Part shown: piece by piece, positions 43,640-55,050 of the stretch | How positions within the stretch are numbered: position 1 is the first letter of the stretch | Layout of the letters: each line of letters begins with the position of its first letter | DNA from: Oncomelania hupensis | Lineage: Eukaryota > Mollusca > Gastropoda > Littorinimorpha > Pomatiopsidae | NCBI GenBank assembly: GCA_036898135.1 | Contig: CM072519.1 | Span: 39,825,549 to 39,889,548 of the forward strand | Length of the DNA stretch: 64,000 nt | Direction of reading: 5' to 3' | Notes under the pieces: model-generated | Databases searched by the model: none | Told to the model about the DNA's origin: nothing | What the model saw: the letters and a program-made list of their open reading frames with translations, nothing else | Program-made: the position numbers and the translations under genes

Positions 43640-45411
43640 TTAATCGTAAACCAGATCTTCTGCCAAAGGTATCCAACAATTCAATACACTTTTCAAAAGA
43701 TGTCTGATCCCCTTCAAGTAAAAATTCTGTGTCATCTGCGTATTGAGAAATTTTGTGTTCAACATTATTAACAATAATACCTTTAATATCCTTATTTTCC
43801 CGAATCATTGTAGCCAATATTTCAACACACAATACGAATAAATAGGGCGACACTGGGTCTCCTTGTCTACATCCTCTTTCAATATTAAACCAAGTTGAAG
43901 CATGTCCATTTACCAAAACTGTTGATTTAATATCACTATAAAAAATCATAATCCATCTTCTTAGATCTTGACCAAAACCAAACTCTGTTAATACCTTATG
44001 CATAAAAGACCAATCTAAAGAATCAAACGCCTTTTCAAAATCAACATTTAATAATAAACCAAGCAATTTTTTTCTATCTAAGTATTCAATCATGTCATAT
44101 AATAACCTTATATTATCTCCAATATATCTACCACTTATGAAACCTGTTTGATCTTCATTTATGAGAATATCTAACACTTTCTTTAATCTCGAGGCAATAC
44201 AAGCCGATCCAATCTTATATATCACATTTAACAGTGAAATAGGTCTCCAATTTTGAATTAAATCTCTGGATTTTTCACCCTTAGGAATACATATAATAAT
44301 TCCTTCTCTCTGAACAGATGTTAATTTTCCATTTCTAAAGCCTTCATTAAGTGCCCTAACAATTAGATGACCCATTTTCTTCCAAAATACTTTATAAAAT
44401 TCCACAGTAAATCCATCTGTACCTGGACTTTTATGATTTTTCATGTTCTTTAATACATAACATGCCTCCTCGTAATTAATTTCCCCTTCCAATTTATCTG
44501 ACTCTTCATCACTCAAACGAGGCAAGTTAATAATTAAATCAGTAATTTCTCCATCTTCAACATTCCCTTTTTTATATAACTTTTCATAAAATGTTTTTAC
44601 CTTATTCAAAATGCCAGGATTGTCAGTAATATATGTTTCATCTTCTCCTTTTAATTTACTCATTACTTTACTGATATAATGACGTTTTTCTAAGTTACAA
44701 AAATAATTTGTTATTTTCTCTCCATCTGCAATCCACCTTGCCCTGGACCGTAGAAGCACACCTTCCATTCGCTTTTCTCTTATTATCCTTAATTCTTGTT
44801 TCTTTTGATCTAATAATTCAGCATCTGTTTGATTTCTATTTATTTTTTTATCAATGTCATTTATTTCTTCTTCCAGCCTTTTCTCTCTTTCACTATCCTT
44901 TCTCTTTTTCCCTGTTGCATAAGATATAGTTTTCGACCTAATCTTCATCATTAGAAAATCTAAAAACAAATCCTCAGAAATTGTAAAGTGAATATCCTTT
45001 GAACTCATTTGTAACAAGTATTCTCTACTGTAAGTTAAAGCAGCATAATCTTGAATAACATTATCTATTACAGTATTTATTTCTTCTAGATAATTCTTGT
45101 CTTTTAACAATGATGCATTAAATTTCCAAAATGTGTTTCTTTTTGTATCATTTTGTTCTAATTGTAGTTGTAAAGTAATGTAGGAATGATCAGTTCTGTA
45201 ACCACACAAAATATCTGTATCCTGTACATTGGGCAAGATAGATTCCGAAATTTAAAAAAAATCAAGTCTACTCTGCTGAAACGGATTACTGCGACGCCAA
45301 GTAAAACGACGGCAATCCTGATTCAATTCACGCCAGATGTCGCATAAATCTAAGTTATCCATTAATTGAAAGACTGTTTCTTGTGCTTTTACGTTGTTTA
45401 TATTTTTATAA
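43506..45411 (-). pseudogene. LINE ORF2 part 1: endonuclease end and reverse transcriptase
   Basis: The long frame starts at 45236 and gives 576 residues. An endonuclease C-terminal motif YRTDHSYI is at 13-20. RT motifs are GTDGFT (272-277), NWRPISLL (329-336), DQTGFISGR (362-370), NVDFEKAFDSLDW (397-409), GCRQGDPVSPYLF (455-467) and active-site YADD (499-502), all intact. Upstream of 45236, after a frameshift at an A8 run (45254-45261), sequence up to 45411 reads RRFTWRRSNPFQQSRLDFF, more of the endonuclease. The true frame leaves this ORF at a T6 run (43596-43601); what follows residue ~545 is out of frame. Both shifts sit in homopolymers and could be sequencing errors. Motif style fits the L1/Tx1 group. 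Confidence 0.93.
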
Positions 45412-45426
45412 TTGATAGAAGTACTT

Positions 45427-46570
45427 AACCGACAAGGCGAAAGTTGGCGGAATTACTTATCGGCAGGGCGATTTAGGCAGTAGACAAGATTATATAATAT
45501 AAATTGATTTAGGGAAGCTCGCGGTGTGTTTATTATGATTGAGATACCATGGACAATATTTAGGTAATCTTAAGATTTGAACCAAGCTGCTCTGAAGCAC
45601 AATTTGCTTAACGCTTGAACCCGGCTGCTCTGAAGCAAAATTTGCTTAGCGGCCAATCAACATTCATGTGTCTGCTTCGTTCGGCACGACGGTTGTGCCA
45701 AAGGGACGGATGCAACCCGCACATTTCTTTGGTTGTACCCTTAACTGTATGACTTATTATACAATTGCTGGTTGACACAGTCACCTAAATATCGCGTAAT
45801 TAATTGTATTAATTGTATAAAATATTGATATTTACCTAGATAACACCTTTTTTATCAATCAAAATAAAATACTTGATGAACAAAGACTGCGAAAATAATA
45901 GTCCTTGAAATGAAAGGCATTCAATAAATTATAACACGCGCTCTCCCTCCCTCTCTTCCTTCCTCATTTCCCCTCCCTCCATCCCTCTCTCTCCCTCTAT
46001 CCCTCTCTCTACCTTCCTCTCTCTCTCACCCCCCCCTCTCTCTCTCTCTCTCTCTCTCGCTAGGTTATATTTTGCAAAAAGTGTTTTTTACACACCACAA
46101 GCAAAAACCTTTATTTTTTAATCTCGTAGGGAGCCTTATGTTATAAATCTATATATATAAATTGCTTAGCCGGAAGTCCTTCTTCGCCTCTACTGTAAAG
46201 TTTGTCCGGTATGGACGCTGATCTGGGCAGGTGCTGGCCGCTACGGATCGGCCTGCTGTGTGCTCAAAACCCACGAAATCGTTATAGCCGACATTTCTTT
46301 ACCGAACGTTTAACCGTTTCTGAGATAAATAAATAAACAAAATGTCCACAAACTGCAATAGCCTCATTCCGCGCGCAGTTTCCATTCAACCCGTGTCAAG
46401 AACGTGCCGTTTCGTAATACCGCAAATTTTCTTTTATTTCCATTCAAAACACTTCTGCACTCTGGTCACCAATCTTACAAAATTTTGGGTTTAACTAATT
46501 AAATTTGATTAATTAAAAATCGAATCGAGGTTTCAGCATGTTTTCCCATATAGACCAAAAAATTGATATT
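45427..46570. other. Intergenic; 38-bp tandem duplication and CT-rich tract
   Basis: Two 38-bp units (45577-45614, 45615-45652) share gctgctctgaagca.aatttgctta. A CT/CCCT-rich tract spans 45940-46060. No gene recognised. Confidence 0.7.
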
Positions 46571-46574
46571 CTTC

Positions 46575-46715
46575 AAACGAAGCCTTGGTAGCTGACTTAG
46601 TAAGACATTCGCCTAACGTGTCAAAAGTTCAAACCTCCCGCGAGCCTTTTTTTTTTTTTTTTTTACACTACAATATGAATATTTTTCTTTTTAATTTAGG
46701 CTTTTTACTTTTAAC

Positions 46716-46778
<63 letters not shown>

Positions 46779-46899
46779 TATAAACTAATAATAATAATAA
46801 TAATTATTATAATAATAATAATTATAATATCTTATATCGAATGTTATTTTAAAACCTTGGTGTTTTTTATGATTTCTATTTGTATTATTCTATATTCGA

Positions 46900-46953
<54 letters not shown>

Positions 46954-47071
46954 GACATTCGCCTCCCGTGCAGGCGACCCAAGTTCAAATCTCTCGCGGG
47001 CCATATTTTTTTATGTTTTTTTTTTACACTACAATATGGATTTTTTTTAATTTAGGCTTTTTACTTTTAAC

Positions 47072-47144
<73 letters not shown>

Positions 47145-47211
47145 CTTATATCAAATTTTATTTTAAAACCTTGTTTTTTTATGATTTCTATTTGTATTAT
47201 TCTATATTCAA

Positions 47212-47281
<70 letters not shown>
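46575..47281 (+). repeat. Tandem pair of a ~350-bp tRNA-like/(ATT)n unit
   Basis: Unit 1 (46603-46953) and unit 2 (46954-47281) share gacattcgcc, a B-box-like gttcaaa(c/t)c, cgcg(a/g)gcc, a T run, acactacaatatg, aatttaggctttttacttttaactt, a first (ATT)n, tatcttatatc.aa, gatttctatttgtattattc and a second (ATT)n. The segment before unit 1 (gaagccttggtagctgacttag) could be the tRNA 5' half with an A box. It looks like a tRNA-derived SINE duplicated head to tail, possibly through its (ATT)n tails. Confidence 0.75.
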
Positions 47282-47285
<4 letters not shown>

Positions 47286-47635
47286 AGGATTGGGATGGGG
47301 TGGTACGTGTAGGTAAAAGGGGGCTACGCGTAGGTTTAAAGGGGCATGGGTAGGCATAACGGGGATACGGGTATATATAAAGGGGTATGATGATGGTCGA
47401 TTCCTTTCATCCATACCTGCGAAGCGATCAACGGGGAAGTATCAAGGAGGGTACAGGTAGGTTACAAGGGAGGGTACGGAAGGTATCAAGGGGGTATAGG
47501 AAGGTATCAAGTGGGTTCGGGGAGGTATCAAGGGGGTATGGTGAGGCATCATGGGGGGGGGGGGGGACGGGGAGATATCAGGGGGGGTATGGGGAGGTTT
47601 CAAAGGGGATATGGGGAGGTATCATCGTCCAAATG
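47282..47635. repeat. G-rich minisatellite, ~20-bp units
   Basis: About ten variants of ggtatcaagggggta(t/c)ggg between 47440 and 47630, including a G15 run near 47554-47568. A looser form of the same units begins at 47282. Many runs of three or more G give strong G-quadruplex potential on the plus strand. Confidence 0.85.
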
Positions 47636-47719
47636 AAACTCGCAGACAACAGTTGCCTCTCTGTCTACATTTTAAACAGCAACCTGTGTACCCTGGCTTG
47701 CCAGGGTACAAAAACCACT

Positions 47720-48250
47720 AGTACATTATAAGTTTCAAAGAAATTCGACGATTTGCATCAAAGAAAAGTGCGCATAAGTGACGGACGGACGCTTGACGGA
47801 TGGATGGACAGAGTCAAACACAGTAGTTCTCCAGTTTACGCTTCGGGAACTAAAAAATATACATGTCTGACATGTTTGTTTGTTTTTTGTTTCATCTCTG
47901 ATGCCGTGATCTCAACAGGATCATTCATTTCAGTCCAGTGTTCGTTCGGCTGACTGGTTTGCACGATAATGGTACTCGCAAAATTTTCGGGTCACTCTGG
48001 AACGTTTCTGGTCCATCCCGTTGTTCCGGTGTAACATCGTCTCAAAGTTCCAGGGCTGTGATTTTGGCTGGGCGCCATTGCGGATGCAATAGGTCAAGTC
48101 GGGCCGGCCTTTTCACGATGTTCTTAGGCGTCGTAACCCTAAACCTAACACTCTTACCCAAACCCTAACCCTAACTCTTACTATGACTACGATAGCACTG
48201 TGCGCATGCGTCGAATTTTGTAATGCGTCGACCAATCAGAATGCTTCCAG
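47720..48250. other. Repeat-like sequence with telomere-like words
   Basis: Contains a gacggacggacgc/ggatggatgg tract near 47780-47810 and degenerate CCCTAA words at 48135-48180 (accctaa, aaaccctaaccctaac). No gene recognised. Confidence 0.55.
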
Positions 48251-48639
48251 TCAAAAATAAGATCCTAAGAAATTTGACGATATCACACCGGTTATGATGA
48301 AATGGAAAGAGTCAATCTCGTAACGCAGAAGCATGCTGTTTGGCAAGTAGGTCAAGTCAATTCCCATATCCAAATAAAGGCGACAATGTCTGACACATAT
48401 TCCTATGTTTAAGGCAATTATCTCTCTCCAGCCTTCTAACCACACATCCATTCTATCACCCAACCACCCTCCAATCTACACCAAACGCTCGAATTCTTCT
48501 TTTTCTTCACCCAGTATATCTGCAGAAATGAAGCTTGAGGTTTTTTGTTTTTTTGTTTAAAGGGCTATTAAATTGAGCGAGTCGATCCTCATATTCAACC
48601 CCGTCATTTTCTTGAGCATGAAACCATGAAGAATTGTAC

Positions 48640-48745
48640 TATGTAAATCGCCATCGTCATCATTATCGTAGTCGTCATTATTATCGTTGTCGTCGTCTTC
48701 GTGATGATGATGATGCCATCATCATCATCATCGTCGTCGTCGTCG
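48640..48745. repeat. Imperfect CAT/GTC/GAT trinucleotide repeats
   Basis: Mixed ATC, GTC and ATG units, including both strands' versions. Confidence 0.8.
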
Positions 48746-49230
48746 ATTGTGGTTTACGTTAGGTGTGATCGTGTGAACAAATTTACGACGTCATCCATCT
48801 TCAAGTGGTTTTACTTGTAGCTAGATTGAGCCATTACATTAGAAGTGTAATAATTATATCAGTTGGGAAGAATTATGGAGTGTTCCACAGTTTGCCATTC
48901 TGTGTCCCTTGCGCGAAAGCGCTTTCACTTTGTGATGGAGAAGTTTCGTTTGTGTGGGGGCAGGGACTTGCCAGGTTGAGGGAGGAGGGGGCGAGAGGCG
49001 GGTCATGGGTAGGGGTGAAGGTGAGGTGTTGTTGGTCGTCTGCGATTTGACTAAAGAGGTAGACTACTCTAGACAGAAGTTATGGCCGTAAGGTCTACGG
49101 GGAATGTGCGGCTTCGGAACAGTTCTACGTGTGCTCCATTATTGTGTGTGGCTTCTTATACAAAAAACAGCAACAGCAGTTGTGTCGTTGGCCTATGCGT
49201 TTTGTTCTGCGAGTTTAACAGACTAAATAC

Positions 49231-49596
49231 CAGGGTGAAGAATTTTCCTCGGATCCGCGGATTTCCGCGGAAGGAATTTGCATTTCCGAGAAGAAAAACA
49301 ATGATTTCCGAGATTTAGGCCTACAAATCAAGATTCTTAGCTTTTTTAAAAGGCATGTGCATAAAACATTCTTTTTTTGTTGTTGTTGTTTCTGTTTATG
49401 TTTACTTTGTGCTTTTTGCTTTCAGGAGAGGCGCTAAATTGCTTTCAAAATTGCATACATTCATTTTCTTCCAGGGGGCTTCGCCCCCATGGATCCCCTA
49501 CCGGGGCTTGGCCCCTGGACCCCACCGGGGCCTAACGCGGCCCCTGGGTCCCGGCCGGATTTCAGAGATTTCTTGATTCAATTGTTCTCCACCCTG
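49231..49596. mobile_element. 366-bp MITE with CAGGGTG termini and 6-bp TSD
   Basis: Begins cagggtgaagaa and ends ttctccaccctg, which are inverted over ~13 bp with two mismatches. It is flanked on both sides by aaatac (49225-49230 and 49597-49602). The left end also holds ccgcggatttccgcgg. The interior (49474-49558) has GC-rich palindromes such as gggggcttcgccccc and ccccaccggggcc. No transposase is encoded. CAG-type ends are common in several cut-and-paste superfamilies; a 6-bp TSD does not settle which. Confidence 0.75.
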
Positions 49597-49867
49597 AAAT
49601 ACACTAGCTTTCTTGTGGGATTATAGGCAATAACAAAGGTAACTATTTAACATATTTTTAACACCTCAACAAGATTGAAGCCCAAATCAGCCCAATTAGC
49701 TTTGTAAAAACAACTCATTTATCACAAAGCTTACTTATTAAGTAAGTAAATAATAATCACACAGGACATATACCACAAACATGATGTATGTTTGGTTTAA
49801 ACGTGATGTTTGAATTGTTCACACAATGGTTTTAGGAAATAAGGGGTTTGCTATTATTAATATTATC

Positions 49868-50433
49868 TTCTTTTTTTTTTTTTGGTTTTTTTTTTTGGCT
49901 GCAGTTTATTATCCCTTTTATCGGGAAACTCTGGGCCGCCTCCCCCGGCCGGGGAAGGCGTAGTCGCAGCCAGTGGCGCGCCCAAACCCTACCTACCTAA
50001 CATTATTTGTGATTTTTTTGAAATTTTGCTGAAGGAGCAAACCGGAGTACCCGGAGAAAACCCTCGAGACGTTGCCCGAGTCGAAAGTAAATAATATTCG
50101 GAGAAACATAACGCCCAGGTGCTGGCTCGAACCCACACCTGTCAGGCACCATTGGTTTCTGGCTTGTGGACAAGGCAAGTTAGTCCCGCCTTAGCCCACT
50201 TGTTGTTGTTGTTGTTTGTAGATTATAGTCACACGACACTTTCGCATATAGGTGACTACTGGACCGATTTATACTGACACCAGCGGGCCAGTTGTTGGTA
50301 AAGGGGAAAATAATATGATCACACGTTGACCAATCTGGGATTCGAACCAGCGACCTTTGGTTACTAGCAAGACGCTCTTACCAACTGAGCTACCCGGCCC
50401 CTCAATAGCCCACTTGGCCACAACGCTCGCTTT
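49868..50433 (-). mobile_element. SINE-B2: class-II-tRNA-headed SINE interrupted by SINE-A
   Basis: Read on the minus strand: the head, from about 50433, contains tggccaagtggg (complement 50409-50420), which fits the A-box/D-arm of Ser/Leu-type tRNAs. SINE-A then interrupts. The head resumes and reaches B box ggttcgagcc (complement 50124-50133). Next comes the central block ggttttctccgggtactccgg (complement about 50036-50064), a GC-rich 3' part with ccccggccgggg, and a poly-A-like tail (49868-49895). The central block matches SINE-B at 15.28 kb although heads and 3' parts differ. Confidence 0.8.
50203..50405 (-). mobile_element. SINE-A nested in SINE-B2, with 11-bp TSD
   Basis: Minus-strand SINE-A: B box complement at 50338-50348, A-box complement at 50381-50392, tail (GTT)n at the left. 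The TSD tagcccacttg is at 50192-50202 and 50406-50416 and is itself part of the SINE-B2 tRNA head, proving the order of insertion. Confidence 0.94.
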
Positions 50434-52288
50434 TATTTTGCTCACCACGACCTGTCACGTGGGGTTTAGGTGTTACTGGGCTCTGCACATAGGAATGCTG
50501 TAACCCTCACGCTTTATTAGATGGGAACTGCTAATTAGTCACCCTGTGAATTACTTTAATAAATTTATTTGTTTAGCTCGGTCTGTGTTAAGGCTGGGAT
50601 ACAGAGATAGATTAAAAAAATGGTAAAAGATCACTGTCACACTAGCTTTCACACGGCTATGAATCATATGTAGTCCAGCCACTTGATAACAGTTAAAATC
50701 ACACATTTATTTCTTCTACTCTATACAAGATTCTTCGATGTACTAATCTACCTTAAAAAGTCTTAAGTCAATGCAAATGATTCGATCGCTGATAGTCTAT
50801 GCGGCTGTTATGTCTTCATCGGGCACTGGCTACTAAAGTTCTTGAAGATTGGACTACTGTGGTCCGTTCTACTACAGTTCTGAAGAGTGGACTACTGTGG
50901 TCCTTTTGCTATCAGTTTGGGTGCACTTCTTCCGTGTCACTTAACTGCAGTGTGGTGTGTTTGAAGCCCTTCGTGGAGGTAGCTTCTGGTATAGATGTGT
51001 CGTCGTGTAGTTTGGTCCCTTGCCACGCTGTGGGGTCTTGCAGGGTGTTTTCCAGGGTTGCTCCCTCAGTCTTGTGCTGTAGAGGCTAAACAGCCAACTT
51101 GTCTTCCTGTGGAGTTGGGCGCACGTTATAGCTCGCCTGCTCGTCTGTAATATAAGAGACGAAATTCTGCACAACCTTGAACAATAGGTCTGTGCAGAGC
51201 GTCTCACTGAAAGCCAAAGTAGCCCTCAGTGATAGCTCCACCACATCTCTATACATAAGCGACGAACATTCTGCTACGTCCGTGGTCCACTGGAATCTCA
51301 ACTCTAATTTCCTATCCATACATAAATATAAATCTGTGGCTAACTATACACATACAGAATTAATAATATTATAAACATTCACTGGTAGAGCCACGGGTCT
51401 GCAAACATACATATAGGTTCAACAACAGTGGTTCCGTACATAATTCAAGATGGCGTCGGCCGGTCGTGCTTAACACGTGTTAGGCTTTTCCACGTGGTAA
51501 GGCAAATTCGGATTAATAATTCACATCTATGCATGGCAAATTCTACAAACATAATTCCAACAATAATATAAATATATCACGATGAAACAGAAGTATGTTC
51601 ATTTACCTGTTTGACAAAGTCAGGCTTGTGGCTACTTGAGTGAATTCTAAGATTCTCAAGTCCTGCTTCCTGGTCTATTCAGTGGAGATATTGTTCTACT
51701 CAGGTGTAGATGTGTACCCTTTGGCGTCTTACTCTCAACTGACCTAATACCTGGTTTGGACTGAATCAGCCAGAACTGGATCTAGCCGCTCAGCCTGAGT
51801 CCTGATTGGATAAAACGTTTCGATCCCACGCACACAGTGCTGACGTCACTACACTGTTTGCGTCAAGCTCGCAGTGTGTGTACCTCCGTATACTGTAATC
51901 GTCTGCTGTGTAATACACTAACTTTCTAAGGTTACAATGCCCAAACAAGGCTAAATAGTAAAGTAAGCAGGGTAAAACTAGTCCTCTCGCGACACGACCT
52001 CAGAAACTGCTATCCGGAATCAATCAGTTGTTAATGCTAGTTGCTTAACTTGACACGCATTTGGACCGTGGTCTTTAATTTAAATGTGGTCTTTAATGTA
52101 AATGTACTTCGTGGTCGTCTTGAGCATATAAGAATGTTTAACCAATAGGTACAGAGGATTAAGGAATAATATGATATCCCCCAAAAGGCGCTCGTCGCGA
52201 CCTCAGAAAATGAGATTTCCATTATTATCCAGTTTGTTGGTTCTTAACCCGATAAGCTTGTAGGTCAACAATGGTCTTGTTGCGTTTG
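50434..52288. other. No gene recognised; 38-bp tandem repeat
   Basis: Two 38-bp units (50844-50881, 50882-50919) share tggactactgtggtcc. The 50.6-51.9 kb stretch has antisense-LTR-like texture but no matching partner in the window. ORFs of 77-96 codons lack motifs. Confidence 0.5.
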
Positions 52289-52305
52289 TTGTTGTGTGGT
52301 AGGAG

Positions 52306-52375
52306 GAGGAATAACGAAGCTTAACGTCCTATTGCATCAGCGTTAAGGACGATCACCACGTCGCCACCCTGACAA
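52306..52375 (-). mobile_element. 70-bp truncated retroelement with 17-bp TSD
   Basis: Flanked by the perfect duplication ttgttgtgtggtaggag (52289-52305 and 52376-52392). The minus-strand 3' end, gacgttaagcttc, resembles the 3' end of SINE-C at 62371-62608 (gacgttaaacctc), which suggests a related tail. Confidence 0.8.
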
Positions 52376-52764
52376 TTGTTGTGTGGTAGGAGAACAACTG
52401 ATGTTTAAGTATCACCCAGTGTAAGCTTAGTTTGTTTGTGAGTTCTGTTGTTAGGCTATGCCTTTATGACGTTTGGTTGTGTAGCTTGGAAACCTTGAAC
52501 CCAGTGGTGCGGCATTGTTAATAGTTACTGTCTGACCAGGTTATGCAGAAATACATTGTGAAGCCCTCCCTAGGGCAACTTCTGATGATTCTACGATTCC
52601 TTGTTTGGTCGGATCCAAAGCATTCGATGTTTAAACGCCCTCGTATTTGTCATGGTACCACGAGGGATATCCTTACTTTAAGCTAGCGGTGCGTTTTGTA
52701 GACTGAAAGTAGGCTACTGAATCTTGTTACAAATGCTAATGAAGAGACAATAATAAATTTGCTA

Positions 52765-52861
52765 TCCTATCCTATCCTGTAACTCGGAGGTCGTAGGGGG
52801 CACCACAGATGATCGTTTAACCAGCATACTCCATCTTTCTCTGTCCTCAGCAACATAAATG
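52765..52861 (-). mobile_element. LINE-A, ~95-bp 3' end with 15-bp TSD
   Basis: The minus strand carries only the last codons of LINE-A (compare 34770-34868) plus the family tail (AGGAT)n, bracketed by ataataaatttgcta at 52750-52764 and 52862-52876. An extreme 5'-truncated insertion with an undamaged TSD. Confidence 0.9.
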
Positions 52862-52876
52862 ATAATAAATTTGCTA

Positions 52877-53966
52877 CCCTAGGATATAATCATCACATTT
52901 CTTAAGATCCTCGATATTTTTTAAGGCCTTTACAGCAGGGACCAAAAGATTGGGTTGGGTTGGTCATGGAGTAAAGTAGTCTCCTTTGGAGAAAGGGATC
53001 TAGAGTAATCACATTTGTAGCGGGCACGCCCATCCCCACCCACCACCCCTCATCCCTTCCCCCTCTCTCTCTCACACACACATACACTCACGCATACACA
53101 CACACACACACACAGAGCGTCCTAACCTATTGTCTCCACTATCTTGCATTTTTGAATTAGTGTGCTTGAGTACAAAACGTTTATTCACGTTATCACCCAG
53201 ATCGGCATAGTTTATCCTCCATGATCAATTTCTATTTAAATACGATTTATTTTCATAACAGGGAGTAAAACAAGTAGAAGTAAAAACACCTGAACTTACA
53301 AATTCCCCCTTTGGTGAAGAAAAGGGTTGTTGTCCTCCGTATATATTAAATTTTCATCCGGGCTATTCAACTTTCAAACCCAAGATAAGAGCTGTTTATG
53401 GCTGACAGAATTGACGGGTTTATTTTTCCATTCAAATTTTATTTTAATTTAAGTTCAGAAAGAAATATCGCTATTGAAATTAATTTCGCCGCCATTATTC
53501 ATGAGGTCAAGTGTTCCATAAATCCATCGGGCGCAGGCAAACTGGACATGATTAAAAATAAACAAGTGAGTAAATAGATAAATTTTAAAAAAAAACTAAA
53601 AATAAACACACTGCCTAAATAGCCATTTTACATTTTGTAACTTAAGGCTCTGGCAGTATAAATCACCATCATCAAAAATTAACTACAGGGGAACACCGAG
53701 AATTGGCATAAATAACTATTATGATATAGAATTTATTCAGCCAGATGACTACATACATTGCTTACGGAAGTTGCTCAGATGTTGGTAGACAGTCACACAC
53801 GCATACACACTCCGCTAACTTGATAACATCCTATTTACATCTATAGTTCTGTAAAGTGACTTGAAGTTACATTTGAAACAATTGAAATATGCTGTCTGAT
53901 TTTCCTTTCATTTTTGAAAATTTTAAATACTTTCTTTACCATTCCCACTTTGTACCCCCCCCCCCC

Positions 53967-53997
<31 letters not shown>

Positions 53998-54858
53998 TTT
54001 CTCTCCATCACTTATGTTCGGAAATTTGTTCCGATATTTGACTTGTGTTTGTGTTTGACATTACGTGTTGGGTAGCTATTGCGTATGTGACGTGAGTGTG
54101 TGTTTGTTATATGTGAATGTGTGGGGAATAAGAGGGGGGAGTGTATGCTCGCTTTCGGGGGAAAGTGTGATTTTCTGATGATTGACTGGATGCTCCCCGA
54201 TCTTTGATGCCTGTCTGGTAAAAGAGAGACTTGGAAATCCCTTGACAAATTCGCCTTGCAGAAATGGTTCCGTTTTCTGCCGTACAGCTTTGTAATCTCT
54301 TCGCTTGCTCGTAGTTACTCATAACCTGACGCGAGTGTGGGTGCGTGCGTTTGAGCGTGCGTGCGTGGGTGCATGCGTGCGTGATGAAGGATGGGGTTGA
54401 GGAATGGGGAAAGGTGGCTAAAGGCTTTTTTAAGATTTTTTTTAAATCGCATCCTGTGTTATCTCTTTTGCTTGCACAGTCCACACTGCGTAGCTGAGAC
54501 TTGCGGAAGGTTACGTTCGCCTCTCAAAGTACCCGATACGCTCCCTGATAAACTGACGTGGGGCGAGTGTGTTTGGGATGGGGTAAGACTCTGAGTGTTG
54601 AGTGTTGGTGTCTTGAGTTTTGAAGAATGGAGATGATGGCGAAAAGAGAACTTTCATGTGGAAAGAGAGTTTGGAATTATGACGGTATACTGTATAAAAA
54701 AGAACTTTCATGTGGAAAGACAGTTTGGAATTATGGTAAGTGTTAGAAAAGTCAACAAAACGATAAACAGTCTGGTCATGAAAGTAATCGATCGGTTAGG
54801 TCAGTATGTGGATGCTTTCTCCAAATTTAAAAAAAAAGAAATAGAAAACATAAATATC
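52877..54858. other. No gene recognised
   Basis: Unique sequence with CA-rich (53080-53114), poly-C/CT (53957-54004) and GT/GC-rich tracts (54330-54385). A duplicated word (gaactttcatgtggaaaga) recurs at 54648-54666 and 54702-54720 and marks a small tandem repeat (~54 bp). Confidence 0.5.

Positions 54859-55050
<192 letters not shown>

Larger units (their letters stand above)
41855..45426 (-). mobile_element. L1/Tx1-like LINE insertion with 15-bp target-site duplication
   Basis: The element (41870-45411, minus strand) is bracketed by the perfect direct repeat ttgatagaagtactt at 41855-41869 and 45412-45426. Its 3' end is a poly-A tail (poly-T at 41870-41907 on plus), with a second A/G-rich stretch at 42020-42060 before the stop. 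It is 5'-truncated within the endonuclease domain, so it keeps the end of the endonuclease, the whole reverse transcriptase and the C-terminal zinc-knuckle region. Poly-A plus a long TSD is the signature of L1-style target-primed reverse transcription. It is the youngest large insertion in the window. Confidence 0.95.

Noticed and set aside
50434..51960. Solo LTR
   Set aside because: The texture is suggestive, but there is no second copy, no TG/CA termini that I can define and no TSD found.
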